NCBI GenBank assembly: GCA_964463915.1
Contig: CAYXEH010000028.1
Span: 1 to 32,262 of the forward strand
DNA: 32,262 nt
Source of the DNA: PUPG01 sp964463915
Lineage (GTDB): Bacteria > Bacteroidota > Bacteroidia > Bacteroidales > UBA7960
Direction of reading: 5' to 3'
Positions 1-8,891 of this stretch are shown piece after piece. The position numbers were made by a program, and so were the translations under genes. Numbering within the stretch: position 1 is the stretch's first letter; every line of letters begins with the position of its first letter. The notes beneath the pieces are model-generated. The model searched no databases. It was not told where the DNA came from and worked only from the letters and a program-made list of their open reading frames with translations.

Positions 1-1473
1 CAGGAGCCGATGACTTCGCTGAATCCGGTGAAGCGCTGTGGGTTGCAAGTGGCAGAGAGCATCTTGTGGCATCGCCGGCGGGATTCTTCTGACGCCCGGA
101 AGAAAGTGCTGGAACTGTTCAGTGAAGTGCGTTTGCCTCAGCCGGAAAAAATTTATCAGGCCTGGCCCCATGAATTGTCAGGGGGGCAAAAGCAACGGGT
201 TATGATCGCTATGGCCATGGCATGTGAACCGGCGATGCTTATTGCGGATGAACCAACTACAGCCCTGGATGTAACGGTGCAGAAAGATATCCTGGAGTTG
301 TTGCAGGGTTTGCAGCAACGGCATGGAATGGCGGTGATGTTCATTTCCCATGACCTGGGTGTGATTGCACAGATTGCCGGTAAGATTTGTGTAATGCGCG
401 ATGGCAGGGTGATGGAAGAGGGTGCAGCTTCCAGGGTGCTCAAAGAACCTTCAAGTTCATACACCCGCGCCCTGCTGGCCTGCCGCCCGTCTCTGGAAGA
501 AAGACCGGCCAGGCTGGCGGTAGTGGAAGACTTTATGGGGGAAAGGTCATCGGATGATCCATTCATCGCATCCCCGTTGGAGGCCGGGTCATCAGTTGCG
601 GCAGCGGGCAGGCAATCCGAAGACAGGCCCGGGCTATCCGGAAACATGGGGCCGGGGCAGTCTGAAGGCATGACCAGCAAAAAAAATGAACCCGTACTGG
701 AGGTCAAAAATCTCTCTACCCGTTTCATTACCCGCAGAAATTTGTTTGGCCGTCCGCTTGAACATCATACGGCAGTGGAGAATGTCAGCTTCCGGGTTTA
801 CCGGGGAGAGACCCTTGGTCTTGTCGGGGAGTCAGGATGTGGAAAAACTACGCTGGGCAGAACCATTATGCAGCTGATGCGCCCCGATTCAGGGGGGGTG
901 ATTTATAAGGGCACGGACCTGTCAAAGATGTCGTCTGGCGAACTGAGAAGGCTGAGGACACGATTTCAGATCATTTTTCAGGATCCATACGCCTCGCTTT
1001 CGCCGGGAATGAGCATCGGTCAGGCCATTATGGAGCCGATGCAGGTGCATGGCATGTTAAAATCCAACAGGATGCGCAGGGAAAGGGTCATAGAACTGCT
1101 GGAAAAAGTCGGCCTGGAAGCCTGGCATTTCGATCGCTATCCGCATGCCTTTTCAGGCGGACAGCGACAACGAATCTGTATTGCCAGGGCCCTGGCAATG
1201 AATCCCGAATTTATTATCTGCGATGAATCGGTTTCCGCCCTTGACGTTTCCGTACAGGCAAAAGTGCTGAACCTTTTAAATGACCTGAAAAGAGAATACG
1301 GACTTACCTATATTTTCATCTCTCATGACCTGGCCGTGGTCAAATATATGTCTGACAGGATTATTGTGATGAAAGACGGCCGGATTGTTGAAAGTGGTGA
1401 GGCGGATGCCCTATATGCCAGCCCGGGTGAAGCGTATACCAAAAAACTCATTGGCGCCATTCCCGCTTTTTGA
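1..1473 (+). CDS. Dipeptide/oligopeptide ABC importer, fused double ATP-binding subunit (5' end outside window)
   Basis: This is the ATPase of a peptide/nickel-type (Dpp/Opp) ABC importer with both nucleotide-binding domains on one chain, acting on the cytoplasmic face of the membrane. The reading frame is open from base 1 and begins Q-E-P-M-T-S-L-N-P, the Q-loop of the first ATPase domain, so its Walker A lies upstream and the ATG at base 10 is not the true start. Counting from that Met, domain 1 shows LSGGQ (56-60), Walker B ending in DEP (80-82) and an H-loop SHD (113-115). A linker of about 70 residues rich in S, G, E and A follows. Domain 2 has Walker A GESGCGKTT (273-281), a Q-loop (FQDPYASLSP), FSGGQ (381-385), Walker B CDES (404-407) and H-loop SHD (438-440). 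It corresponds to a DppD-DppF fusion. Permease and binding-protein genes are not visible. The family call is firm; the substrate is uncertain. Confidence 0.93.
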   Translation, partial: QEPMTSLNPVKRCGLQVAESILWHRRRDSSDARKKVLELFSEVRLPQPEKIYQAWPHELSGGQKQRVMIAMAMACEPAMLIADEPTTALDVTVQKDILELLQGLQQRHGMAVMFISHDLGVIAQIAGKICVMRDGRVMEEGAASRVLKEPSSSYTRALLACRPSLEERPARLAVVEDFMGERSSDDPFIASPLEAGSSVAAAGRQSEDRPGLSGNMGPGQSEGMTSKKNEPVLEVKNLSTRFITRRNLFGRPLEHHTAVENVSFRVYRGETLGLVGESGCGKTTLGRTIMQLMRPDSGGVIYKGTDLSKMSSGELRRLRTRFQIIFQDPYASLSPGMSIGQAIMEPMQVHGMLKSNRMRRERVIELLEKVGLEAWHFDRYPHAFSGGQRQRICIARALAMNPEFIICDESVSALDVSVQAKVLNLLNDLKREYGLTYIFISHDLAVVKYMSDRIIVMKDGRIVESGEADALYASPGEAYTKKLIGAIPAF

Positions 1474-1537
1474 TTGATTGACGTGTAATCATCCGGGCAG
1501 GAGAAGTGTGTTGTGTCGGGTAAAGAACCGGATAAGC

Positions 1538-2293
1538 CTACATTTCCTGCATAAGCTCATCGGTGAGTTCCAGGTTATGGAACACATTCTGGACATCATC
1601 GTCATCCTCAAAGGTGTCGATCAGTTTCAATACCTTCTGCGCCGCTTCCTTGTCGAGTTTAGTCGTCGTCCTGGGAATTCTTTGCAGTGCCGCGTTTTCA
1701 GCCTCAATGCCAAGCTCCTCAAGCTTTTTGGCCATTGAGCCGAAATCTTCCATGGCGGTATAGATGGTCAGGAACCCATCTTCGCTCTCTGTTTCTTCCG
1801 CCCCTGCATCAATGATCTCCATCAGAAACTCATCCTCATCCATAGACCTTTCAGCAAAGGTATTTTCCGGGATGGTGAATACGCCCTTGCGGTCAAACAA
1901 AAAGCTCAGCGCGCCTTTTGTTTCCAGTTTGCCGTTTTGTTTATTGAAATAACTTCTTATGTTGGCTACCGTACGCTGCACATTGTCGGTGAGACATTCC
2001 ACATAGATGGCAACTCCGTCGTTGGCATAACCTTCATAGGTTACTTCCTGGAAGTTGGCGGCATTTTTATCGCCGGCCTTTGAAATGGCCCGCTGAACAT
2101 TGTCTTTGGGCATATTTGCCCCTTTGGCATTGGCAATGGCCAGCCGAAGCCTGGGGTTCCCTTCGGGGTCGTTGCCTCCTTCCTTGACGGCAATATTGAT
2201 CTCTTTAATGATGCGTGAAAAGATCCTGGATCGCTTGGCGTCCTGGGCCCCTTTCTTGCGCTTAATGGTGGACCATTTGCTGTGACCTGACAT
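1538..2293 (-). CDS. yebC: YebC/PmpR-family regulatory/translation factor
   Basis: YebC/TACO1-family protein, 251 residues, close to the usual family length. The N-terminus is the hallmark M-S-G-H-S-K-W-S-T-I-K-R-K-K-G, followed by the conserved D-A-K-R-S-R-I-F-S-R segment. Members have been described as DNA-binding regulators and more recently as translation factors that help ribosomes through difficult peptide stretches. I chose the ATG at 2293 because it starts the conserved MSGHSKW motif; an in-frame ATG 21 nt upstream would start translation inside the predicted -7 promoter element. The gene converges on the ABC transporter with a 64-bp gap. The C-terminus is acidic. No anomaly seen. Confidence 0.95.
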   Translation of the reverse strand: MSGHSKWSTIKRKKGAQDAKRSRIFSRIIKEINIAVKEGGNDPEGNPRLRLAIANAKGANMPKDNVQRAISKAGDKNAANFQEVTYEGYANDGVAIYVECLTDNVQRTVANIRSYFNKQNGKLETKGALSFLFDRKGVFTIPENTFAERSMDEDEFLMEIIDAGAEETESEDGFLTIYTAMEDFGSMAKKLEELGIEAENAALQRIPRTTTKLDKEAAQKVLKLIDTFEDDDDVQNVFHNLELTDELMQEM

Positions 2294-2311
2294 AACTGAT
2301 ATCTTTTTTTG

Positions 2312-2344
2312 CAAAAATAATCATTTCTGCGTCTTACAATTAAA
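2312..2344 (-). promoter_or_regulatory. Candidate Bacteroidota promoter of yebC
   Basis: On the minus strand an exact TAnnTTTG element (TATTTTTG, 2312-2319) lies 18 nt ahead of the yebC ATG. A weak -33 element (TTTA, 2341-2344) sits 21 nt further upstream. The expected start site near 2306 would give a leader of about 13 nt. The -33 element overlaps the terminator of the upstream gene. Confidence 0.5.
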
Positions 2345-2374
2345 AAAGGGACGGAAGTAAATCCGACCCTTTTT
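2343..2374 (-). terminator. Intrinsic terminator after the GIN-domain gene
   Basis: Inverted repeat: AAAAAGGGACGGA (2343-2355) pairs with TCCGACCCTTTTT (2362-2374) across a 6-nt loop with one central A/A mismatch. Read on the minus strand it lies 29 nt after the stop of the GIN gene and ends in a T run, as expected for rho-independent termination. Confidence 0.7.
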
Positions 2375-2402
2375 AAAACCAACAACAAACATGAAGCGAA
2401 TA

Positions 2403-3878
2403 TCATAAACTCAGAAGCCTGATCCCGATGCTGAAAGGATGAATGTCCGGCCCCCTGTCGTCTTTGAACATTGTATTTAACGAATATGTGGCAAAAAAGT
2501 TCAAACGTCCCCAGCCAATCTGTCCGATGGCGTCAAGCCGGATGGGTACAAGGTGGAAATCTTCTTTTACCCGGTCACTTTGCTTGTCTCCGCTGGAATC
2601 CCGGTATTCCACCTTGGTGTGACTTCTGAGGCGGTAGCCACCCTGGATGCCTGCAGCTATGTGAAACCGGTTGGGCCCGTAGCCTTCACGAACCTGGAAT
2701 TCCATCATCAGTGGCACGTTCAATTGTAAAATCCTGAGCCTGTTGGTGCTTAAACTGTGTTCTGATTGCTGGTAATCCAGTCCATTCTCCTGGTGCGTCA
2801 GTATGATGTTGTTCGACAGGTGATAGTTGTTCCACTGAAGCCCCAATCCGCTTACCAGTCCGAACATACTTCTTGTGCCCCTGGCCAGTACGACATTCTG
2901 ATGGAACATGTTCAGGTTTAACTGGATGGATTTGTTATAATCCAGTTCCATGAAACTGTATTCATTAGACAGGCTGGTTCTTATGCCGGAGTTGGAATAC
3001 CCGTTCAGACCTAAAAAAAAACCGCTCCAGTTATTCTGCCAGGAACCCCGCCAGCGCCGGATGCTGGGGCTCTGGCCATCTGACATCACCACTTCGGTAC
3101 CCCCCAGCCTGATCACGGTTGATTCTTTTTCTTCTGCAGAAGTCGCATTGTTATTTACACCCCTTACTGACGCTGTTCCTGATGTTGAATAATCCGCATC
3201 TGAGGGATTCCCTCTTACTGTGACAGTGGAGGTGCCACTGGCACTGGCGGTCAGTTTGTTTTTAGCGTTGATGCGTACGGTGGCGGTGCCTGAACTGTTC
3301 ACATCAGTGTAATTGGTTGCCAGGCCATATGCCCGTACACGGGAAACACCACTTGCATTCAGGTAATGCTCGGTAGCCTCTCCGGATAGGGTAATTCCTG
3401 TAGCACCACTGAGGTCGGTGGTTAATTGCTCGGTGACCACTTCCAGATCCATACTGGCCGCGCCTGACACTTTAAGATCCATGGCTGGTGTGGTGAGGGT
3501 ACCTTGTCCCCTCATGGAAGAGGCCTCACCCGCGTGCAGGTATTCAAATCGGGGTGCAGTGACATGTACCTTCAGGTCTCTCAGGTCTCGTTCCCGGCCG
3601 GTAAATTCTATGATGAGCACATCATCTTCGACCACTGTACGGATTTGTTGCAAGTGTTCTGCCGGAGCTTCAACCTCAAGGTGGTAATTGCTTCCCTGGG
3701 TCAGAAAAACTTCAAATACGCTTCCTGCCGAAACTCCGGTAAACGGATCAACTTGTCTTTGTTCTTTGCTGATGTCAGCCTTATCTGCTCCGGGGGCGCC
3801 TGCTGCAGGAAATGTAGCAGAAAAAAGAAGCATGGCTGACAATAGGAGTAATTGGGTTGTTTTCATGGCGTGATTCAT
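2403..3878 (-). CDS. GIN-domain (DUF2807) surface protein with C-terminal outer-membrane barrel-like region
   Basis: Exported protein of 491 residues. A signal peptide is clear (hydrophobic stretch about 8-25, Ala-rich cleavage region). Residues about 40-245 match the DUF2807/GIN 'head' type: repeated short beta strands rich in S, G, A, T with the recurring S-G-(T/A/V)-(S/A) pattern of a right-handed beta-helix. From about 285 onward the sequence has alternating hydrophobic/polar strands, aromatic residues and a C-terminal R-L-L-S-L, resembling a small outer-membrane barrel. It is likely anchored in the outer membrane with the GIN domain as soluble head. GIN proteins are common in Bacteroidota and their function is not settled. 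An alternative start at 3866 (M-K-T-T-Q) gives a more standard signal peptide. It is divergent from the lipoprotein gene. Confidence 0.8.
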   Translation of the reverse strand: MNHAMKTTQLLLLSAMLLFSATFPAAGAPGADKADISKEQRQVDPFTGVSAGSVFEVFLTQGSNYHLEVEAPAEHLQQIRTVVEDDVLIIEFTGRERDLRDLKVHVTAPRFEYLHAGEASSMRGQGTLTTPAMDLKVSGAASMDLEVVTEQLTTDLSGATGITLSGEATEHYLNASGVSRVRAYGLATNYTDVNSSGTATVRINAKNKLTASASGTSTVTVRGNPSDADYSTSGTASVRGVNNNATSAEEKESTVIRLGGTEVVMSDGQSPSIRRWRGSWQNNWSGFFLGLNGYSNSGIRTSLSNEYSFMELDYNKSIQLNLNMFHQNVVLARGTRSMFGLVSGLGLQWNNYHLSNNIILTHQENGLDYQQSEHSLSTNRLRILQLNVPLMMEFQVREGYGPNRFHIAAGIQGGYRLRSHTKVEYRDSSGDKQSDRVKEDFHLVPIRLDAIGQIGWGRLNFFATYSLNTMFKDDRGPDIHPFSIGIRLLSL

Positions 3879-4047
3879 TTAGTTGTGATTGTTTTCTAAT
3901 GGTTATTCAATATTCAGACGTAAGACGGAGAAGTTGTCAAAAAGTTACAGGACGGAATATAATTCATCCCGTTATTTTTAAAAATGCACATAGAAAAAAG
4001 TAGTAAGTTCGCCTGGCAGATCATTCATTAACCTAAAACCAACCGAT

Positions 4048-4623
4048 ATGTACAAACATTTTTTCTTTATGATGATGGCTGCTTTTTTCATTGCTTCCTG
4101 CGGGCAGGCTCCCCGTGAAGCGGCAAAGGAGGCGGAAACTGCGGAATTACCACCCGAAGAGAGCGCTTTTATGGATAACCTGACAAGCCTTTGCGGCCAG
4201 TCTTTCCCCGGGGAGGAGGCTTACCTGGCTGAAGGCCGTGAGAGCTGGGAAGGCGACTATATCATGCATGTAACTTTGTGTGAGGAAGACAGGGTGCATA
4301 TCCCATTCCACGTGGGTGAGGACCATTCACGGACCTGGATGTTTATTAACGAAGACGGCCGTTTGCGTTTCCGTCATGACCATCGTCATCCTGATGGTTC
4401 CCCTGAAGAGCAGACCTTGTATGGCGGCTATTCTGACGGACAAGGCACAGCTTTTGAACAGCACTTTCCCAGGGATGAGTATTCCGCGGAATTGCTGGAG
4501 GGAGACTACGGCCGTGAATGGCGTGTAGTCATGGATGAGGCGATGACCACTTTTTCATACAGGTTGCTGTATGATGGGGAGCTCGTCTTTCAGGCAGACT
4601 TTGATCTGACAAACCCATTATAG
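4048..4623 (+). CDS. Small predicted lipoprotein of unknown function
   Basis: 191 residues with a lipoprotein signal peptide: K3, hydrophobic F/M-rich core, then lipobox I-A-S-C with Cys18 followed by G-Q. The mature part is acidic and polar, with a His/Arg-rich stretch (R-F-R-H-D-H-R-H-P-D, around 108-117) and a Gly/Tyr-containing segment, probably a small beta-rich domain. I do not recognise the family. It is transcribed divergently from the GIN gene and converges on the large GH13 gene, with only 7 bp between the two stop codons. The upstream A/T-rich region holds only a partial -7-like element (TAAGTTCG, 4004-4011) without a convincing -33. Confidence 0.75.
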   Translation: MYKHFFFMMMAAFFIASCGQAPREAAKEAETAELPPEESAFMDNLTSLCGQSFPGEEAYLAEGRESWEGDYIMHVTLCEEDRVHIPFHVGEDHSRTWMFINEDGRLRFRHDHRHPDGSPEEQTLYGGYSDGQGTAFEQHFPRDEYSAELLEGDYGREWRVVMDEAMTTFSYRLLYDGELVFQADFDLTNPL

Positions 4624-4630
4624 GAGTTGG

Positions 4631-7600
4631 TCAGGAGGGTTGCCTGCCGGGCAGATTGTCTGAGAGCTGATGGAGCCTGTATCCTGCAAGGGTCGAATAT
4701 TTTATCAGTAGTAAGAACAGCAGAAGGGCGGGTCGCAGGAGCGATCGCGGGCTCCTTTTCTTTTGATGTCCGCTTACGGGGGTAAAAGAAGACAGATGAC
4801 CCAGTGAAAAGAGCCACTGGATTAATTGCTCAAATCGTTCTTTGCTGTAATAGAGAATACCTTCATGTTCGTTCACCCCAAGGTAGCTTCTGACAAGGGG
4901 CTCAGCCAGCATATCGTTTATCCGGGCGGCTTTCTCCTCCATCGCCGCGTCCATTTTTGGCTTAACGGAAGGCCGTCCTTTTGCCAGCTCAGCACGGGTG
5001 AAGTCAAACAGGTCATATCCGTATAAATGCAGTATTTTCAGCAGTTGAATGTCGCGGTCAATGTCGCCGGGGCTCCGGCCGGTCCGTTGCAGAATGTGGT
5101 GGAGCGGCCAGTCCAGCATAAGGTGGTCAAAAATATGTTCCGGCCATTCTTCCTTTCCGCCGGTTTTGGTCAATGAGCAGGTGGCCAGACTGGCCAGCAT
5201 CAGCATCCTGTTTTCAGGCAGGGTATTACCGCTGCCAAGTACAAACAACTCCTCCGGGGTTTGGTAATCAGTTTCCGCCAGCATGGGTCTGATCCATTCC
5301 GATCCTGTTTGCAGGGAACCTATGGTCTCAGGGATGCCGGAAAGCAGGGTCATGAAATGATCGCTTGCTTTTTCAGATTGGTCCTCCTGTTCTCCCTCCT
5401 TGAATGCGAGGCGCGCGAAGGAAATAAACTTTTCCCGGATTTGGCTTGTGGTCAGTTGCTCATCAAAAATATCCTCAAAAGCCCGGTGAACCGGCGCCAG
5501 CTTTTGTCCGGCCAGCATCTTTCTTACATCAGTTACGCCTTCACCCTTGTATTGCCGGTAGAATTGTTCAATGGTTCCGTCAGGATCTTCCATCTCACCG
5601 AAAGAAAGAAATACCCGGTACTCGAATCCCCGCAAGGGCCAGAAAAGGCCTTCCCTGTGAATGTCACTGCCTTTGAACAGGTATTCCTGCCCGGATATTT
5701 GTTCCCTGGCCACGTAAAATTTCCGGTGGTCATCCTTGATGCGCAGTGCATCCCCAAGGCTTATCCGGGTCATGTTCTTTTCGTTTCCTTCCGGACCAAG
5801 CCTTGGCACAGACGTATGAATATGGCCATGGGCCATTTCATATTTGTTGTTAAATAACACCAGTGCCTTTTCATTGCCATGGCTGTTGGAGTAAGCAAAT
5901 ACATTCTCATTGATCCTGCCCTCATGTTCCAGGTAATCATACAATTGGAAATGCCTTACTTCGCTGAACAGGTGGCGTTTACCCGTAAGCGGAAAAATCT
6001 CCCTTTCATGTTTCTCAACCAGATGCGGGTCAGGGTCTTCATGGTAGCGGGCATACCGGTACTCCATGCCGTATTTTTCCGTGAAACCTTCTACCTGGCC
6101 GTGGGCAAACATGGGAAGCCCGGGCAGTGTGTTCATCATAACGCAAACCCCGAAATATTTATCTCCGGTTCCGAATTGCTGTATGGCGGTTTCCTCATCC
6201 GGGTTACTCATGAAGTTCACATATCGCTTCAGGATTTCAGGCTCGAATTCGAGGGTGTTGGTAATAAGATCCCTGTATTTCTCATTCTCTTCATTTTTCA
6301 GCATGTGCATGAAGGCTGAGTTGTAAACCCTGTGCATTCCGAGGGTACGCACAAAATATCCCTCCATAAACCAGAAAGCCTCCGCCAGCAATAAGGTTTC
6401 GGGTAAATCCCGGTTGATCCTGTCCACAACCTCACGCCAGAACTCAACGGGAAACAGTTTGTCAAATTCCTTTTTGGATAAAGCATGATCAGCCCGTGAC
6501 GGGATGTCGCCCCCCGTACCCGGCCGGGGGTACCACAACCTGGCAAAATGTTTTTTGGCCAGGGTCATGGCGGCATCAAAGCGGATGATGGAAAACTTCC
6601 GGGCCACATCAAAAATCTTCTGCATGACAGCCTCCCTGACCTCAGCCTTAAGCATATCGAGCTGGGCAGTGTCGTTCCATGGCATCATGGTGCCGTCATT
6701 TCCGTGATAAATATAGCGGACGTCATTGTGTTGCCTGTCGATGCGCTGGAATACGACCGCTGCGTCTGATTTGCTGTAATAGCCGTCTTCAATACGGATC
6801 TCCACATGGGGGTGGTCAGATAGATTTTCCCTTGTGAACCGGTACCCGGGAAAAGGAGGGTTGGCCGATTGTATGAAGTATTCCGGATGTTCAATGACCC
6901 ATTTTGAAAAGATCCCTGTGTGATTGGGGACCATGTCACTGGCCAGCCTGATTCCCCTTTGCCGGGCTCTTTCATTGAGGTTTCGCCAGGCTTCTTCTCC
7001 CCCCAGGTCAGCGGCTATCTGATAGTCGTATAAGGCGTAAGCTGAGGCAATGGCGTCGTGGTTGCCCATGTGGTGTTTGATCTTTCTGGATGCACTGCTC
7101 CTTTCCCACAAGCCGATCAACCACAGACCATTGAAATGGCGGTGGGCCAGTATGTCAAGTTCTTCGTCCGGTATCTGATCCAGGCGGGTGATGGCCCGTT
7201 GATATTTTTTTGACAGTTGATCCAGCCAGACATAGGTGTTTTTGGCCATCAGCACAACCCTGGGCATCCAATGGGTGTCTTCTGTAAAACGTTCTGTCTC
7301 AGCGTATTCGTCGGAAGCTTCAGTGGAGGCATCGTACCCGGACTTTCCCAGGTGCATGGTTCCGCCCTCCTGTCCGGCTTTATAGGACGGAACCACTGTC
7401 GGCGGGGGACCACCGGGCCCGCCGGGAGACAGATCTTCCTTCATGAAGTCCTGGCCCTGAAGAATCCTGCTTGCCATTTCGCCCGGCAGGATGTCTTTCC
7501 AGTTTAGCAGGATGTAGTCAAGCTGCCGGCTCAAATCATCAGGAAATCTCAAAAACGGAGTCTTTAGCAAAGAAATCACATCGGAATGCTCGGGCCCATA

Positions 7601-8206
7601 AGGTGGCTGGGTAGCGAAAAAATCTTCCAGTCCCTTGATCAGCTTTTCAAATTCATTTCTCAGGCTGAGGTGATTTTTGTCAAAAAGAATCCTGATTTTT
7701 TTATTGCCCCGGTTTTCGTTACTCAGCGACAAAAGCAGGGCTTCTTCCAGGAGGGCATGCAGCAGCAGGCGATTTTTCTGACTCTCTTTCACGTATTCCC
7801 CGGCAGATATTCGACCCTTGTAAACCGGGTTTGGGGGGAAAGTCCGGGTAAAATCGGAAAGTACCTCATGCAATAATTCATTTCCAAGGTGCTCTTCCAG
7901 GGAACCTGCCGCTTCTTCGAAAACGTCTTTGCTGACAAATTCGGCATACTGCGCAAGCAGCAGATGGTAAATCTCATGGATTAGCCCGGTGGCATACACT
8001 TCACCTGCGTAGACCTTTTGTGCCGGATCCCTGTCTTTATTGAGCATAAAGACCAGTTTTCTTGCCGCGGCGGGATTGGAGAAGATGAAACGGCCGTCGC
8101 TTGAAAACAGGGTCTCATCAAGCTTGTATTTGTCTCTTATGCCTTTGTATATATGCATTTCCGGTAATATTAAAGCCATTGCATCTGTGGTTTTGTCAGA
8201 CTGCAT
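4631..8206 (-). CDS. Large cytoplasmic alpha-amylase family (GH13) protein with N- and C-terminal extensions
   Basis: Protein of 1191 residues with no signal peptide, so probably cytoplasmic. Residues 1-310 are mostly helical without recognisable motif, then a Pro/Gly-rich linker (260-270). A GH13 TIM barrel covers about 320-780: region I D-M-V-P-N-H-T (424-430), the nucleophile motif I-I-R-F-D (Asp544), the general acid in L-A-E-A (Glu609) and region IV S-N-P-D-E (Asp670). The usual His before the region IV Asp is Pro here. A beta-rich segment follows (about 780-870), then a helical C-terminal region. The last 45 residues hold a basic patch and a leucine-rich run (about 1157-1168) that looks unlike the rest. 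Likely acts on an alpha-glucan or alpha-glucoside; exact reaction (hydrolysis or transfer) not decidable. It follows the lipid-kinase-like gene by 13 bp, so co-transcription is likely. Confidence 0.85.
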   Translation of the reverse strand: MQSDKTTDAMALILPEMHIYKGIRDKYKLDETLFSSDGRFIFSNPAAARKLVFMLNKDRDPAQKVYAGEVYATGLIHEIYHLLLAQYAEFVSKDVFEEAAGSLEEHLGNELLHEVLSDFTRTFPPNPVYKGRISAGEYVKESQKNRLLLHALLEEALLLSLSNENRGNKKIRILFDKNHLSLRNEFEKLIKGLEDFFATQPPYGPEHSDVISLLKTPFLRFPDDLSRQLDYILLNWKDILPGEMASRILQGQDFMKEDLSPGGPGGPPPTVVPSYKAGQEGGTMHLGKSGYDASTEASDEYAETERFTEDTHWMPRVVLMAKNTYVWLDQLSKKYQRAITRLDQIPDEELDILAHRHFNGLWLIGLWERSSASRKIKHHMGNHDAIASAYALYDYQIAADLGGEEAWRNLNERARQRGIRLASDMVPNHTGIFSKWVIEHPEYFIQSANPPFPGYRFTRENLSDHPHVEIRIEDGYYSKSDAAVVFQRIDRQHNDVRYIYHGNDGTMMPWNDTAQLDMLKAEVREAVMQKIFDVARKFSIIRFDAAMTLAKKHFARLWYPRPGTGGDIPSRADHALSKKEFDKLFPVEFWREVVDRINRDLPETLLLAEAFWFMEGYFVRTLGMHRVYNSAFMHMLKNEENEKYRDLITNTLEFEPEILKRYVNFMSNPDEETAIQQFGTGDKYFGVCVMMNTLPGLPMFAHGQVEGFTEKYGMEYRYARYHEDPDPHLVEKHEREIFPLTGKRHLFSEVRHFQLYDYLEHEGRINENVFAYSNSHGNEKALVLFNNKYEMAHGHIHTSVPRLGPEGNEKNMTRISLGDALRIKDDHRKFYVAREQISGQEYLFKGSDIHREGLFWPLRGFEYRVFLSFGEMEDPDGTIEQFYRQYKGEGVTDVRKMLAGQKLAPVHRAFEDIFDEQLTTSQIREKFISFARLAFKEGEQEDQSEKASDHFMTLLSGIPETIGSLQTGSEWIRPMLAETDYQTPEELFVLGSGNTLPENRMLMLASLATCSLTKTGGKEEWPEHIFDHLMLDWPLHHILQRTGRSPGDIDRDIQLLKILHLYGYDLFDFTRAELAKGRPSVKPKMDAAMEEKAARINDMLAEPLVRSYLGVNEHEGILYYSKERFEQLIQWLFSLGHLSSFTPVSGHQKKRSPRSLLRPALLLFLLLIKYSTLAGYRLHQLSDNLPGRQPS
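4737..4764 (+). terminator. Weak candidate terminator for the lipoprotein gene, inside the GH13 coding end
   Basis: AGGAGC (4737-4742) can pair with GCTCCT (4751-4756) over an 8-nt loop, followed by TTTCTTTT. It sits about 115 nt after the lipoprotein stop and within the antisense coding sequence of the GH13 gene. The stem is short, so this is tentative. Confidence 0.3.
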
Positions 8207-8219
8207 AGCTGCTTGGTTT

Positions 8220-8891
8220 TTAGAATATGTATAATATCAGCAGGCTGATAAAAGGTACTGTAAAATTATCCAGCCCCTTTGGGCTGAAGGCTTCTGCCAG
8301 TGCCGCCCCAATAGCTACGCATAACGCGGCTATTGTGTCGTGGATGCTGAAGTTTCGCTCCAGCCAGTGCAGGACAAACACGGAAATGATCATCGCAGAG
8401 ATAAAAAAAACGGAAGTACCCAGGTAGGTTTTATTAAGGGTACGTCTGCGAATGCTGATTCTTTTCAGATATGGTCCGTAATGCATGCCTGTCAGGCTTG
8501 CCAGGGAATCGCTGACGCCCATGATCAGAATGGGGATGACGAAAAGTTTGGTGTCTTCGAGCCACACGGAGACAGAAAAAACACCGGAGATGGCCAGGGG
8601 GAGCAGCACACTGCCGTGAGTCTTCCTGGTAACTCCATTGATCGACATCAGTAGTTTTTTTCTTTTGGCGATGACCAGGACCAGGAAAAACAGGATGCCC
8701 ATGGCCATTACATAGCCGTAAGAATCATAGACCAGCGGGAAAGTAAGGGCAAGCAGGGATGCTGCACTATGTGCAAACTTCCGGGTATATTCCGTGTGTA
8801 CTTTCAGGACAGCGTGCAGGATCTCCCCTGCAGCAAGGATGACTCCGAAGGCGAGGGTGTAAAGAAAAGTAAAAAATAACTCCTGGCTCAT
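8220..8891 (-). CDS. Dolichol/phytol/diacylglycerol kinase-like (SEC59/DGK1/VTE5 type) membrane protein
   Basis: Polytopic membrane protein of 223 residues, with about seven hydrophobic segments. It shows the pattern of the CTP-dependent lipid-kinase group that includes dolichol kinase, yeast diacylglycerol kinase Dgk1 and plant phytol kinase: an early R-K-F-A-H (37-41), a G-V-S-D-S-L-A-S-L-T-G segment near 124-134, a basic loop ending in N-K-T-Y-L-G, and a C-terminal E-A-F-S-P-K-G-L-D-N-F. These enzymes phosphorylate a lipid alcohol at the membrane. The start overlaps the stop of the cytidylyltransferase gene by four bases (ATGA), implying translational coupling. Which lipid is phosphorylated cannot be told. 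Confidence 0.8.
   Translation of the reverse strand: MSQELFFTFLYTLAFGVILAAGEILHAVLKVHTEYTRKFAHSAASLLALTFPLVYDSYGYVMAMGILFFLVLVIAKRKKLLMSINGVTRKTHGSVLLPLAISGVFSVSVWLEDTKLFVIPILIMGVSDSLASLTGMHYGPYLKRISIRRRTLNKTYLGTSVFFISAMIISVFVLHWLERNFSIHDTIAALCVAIGAALAEAFSPKGLDNFTVPFISLLILYIF

Noticed and set aside
156..728. 190-codon open frame on the minus strand
   Set aside because: It lies wholly antisense to the ABC transporter gene, whose motifs are clear; the translated sequence is Ser/Cys-rich without family likeness.
1474..1537. Terminator between the ABC gene and yebC
   Set aside because: No stable hairpin with a T run is visible in the 64-bp gap.
5261..5857. 198-codon open frame on the plus strand
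   Set aside because: Antisense to the GH13 gene, no recognisable motif; one of several such shadows in this long gene.
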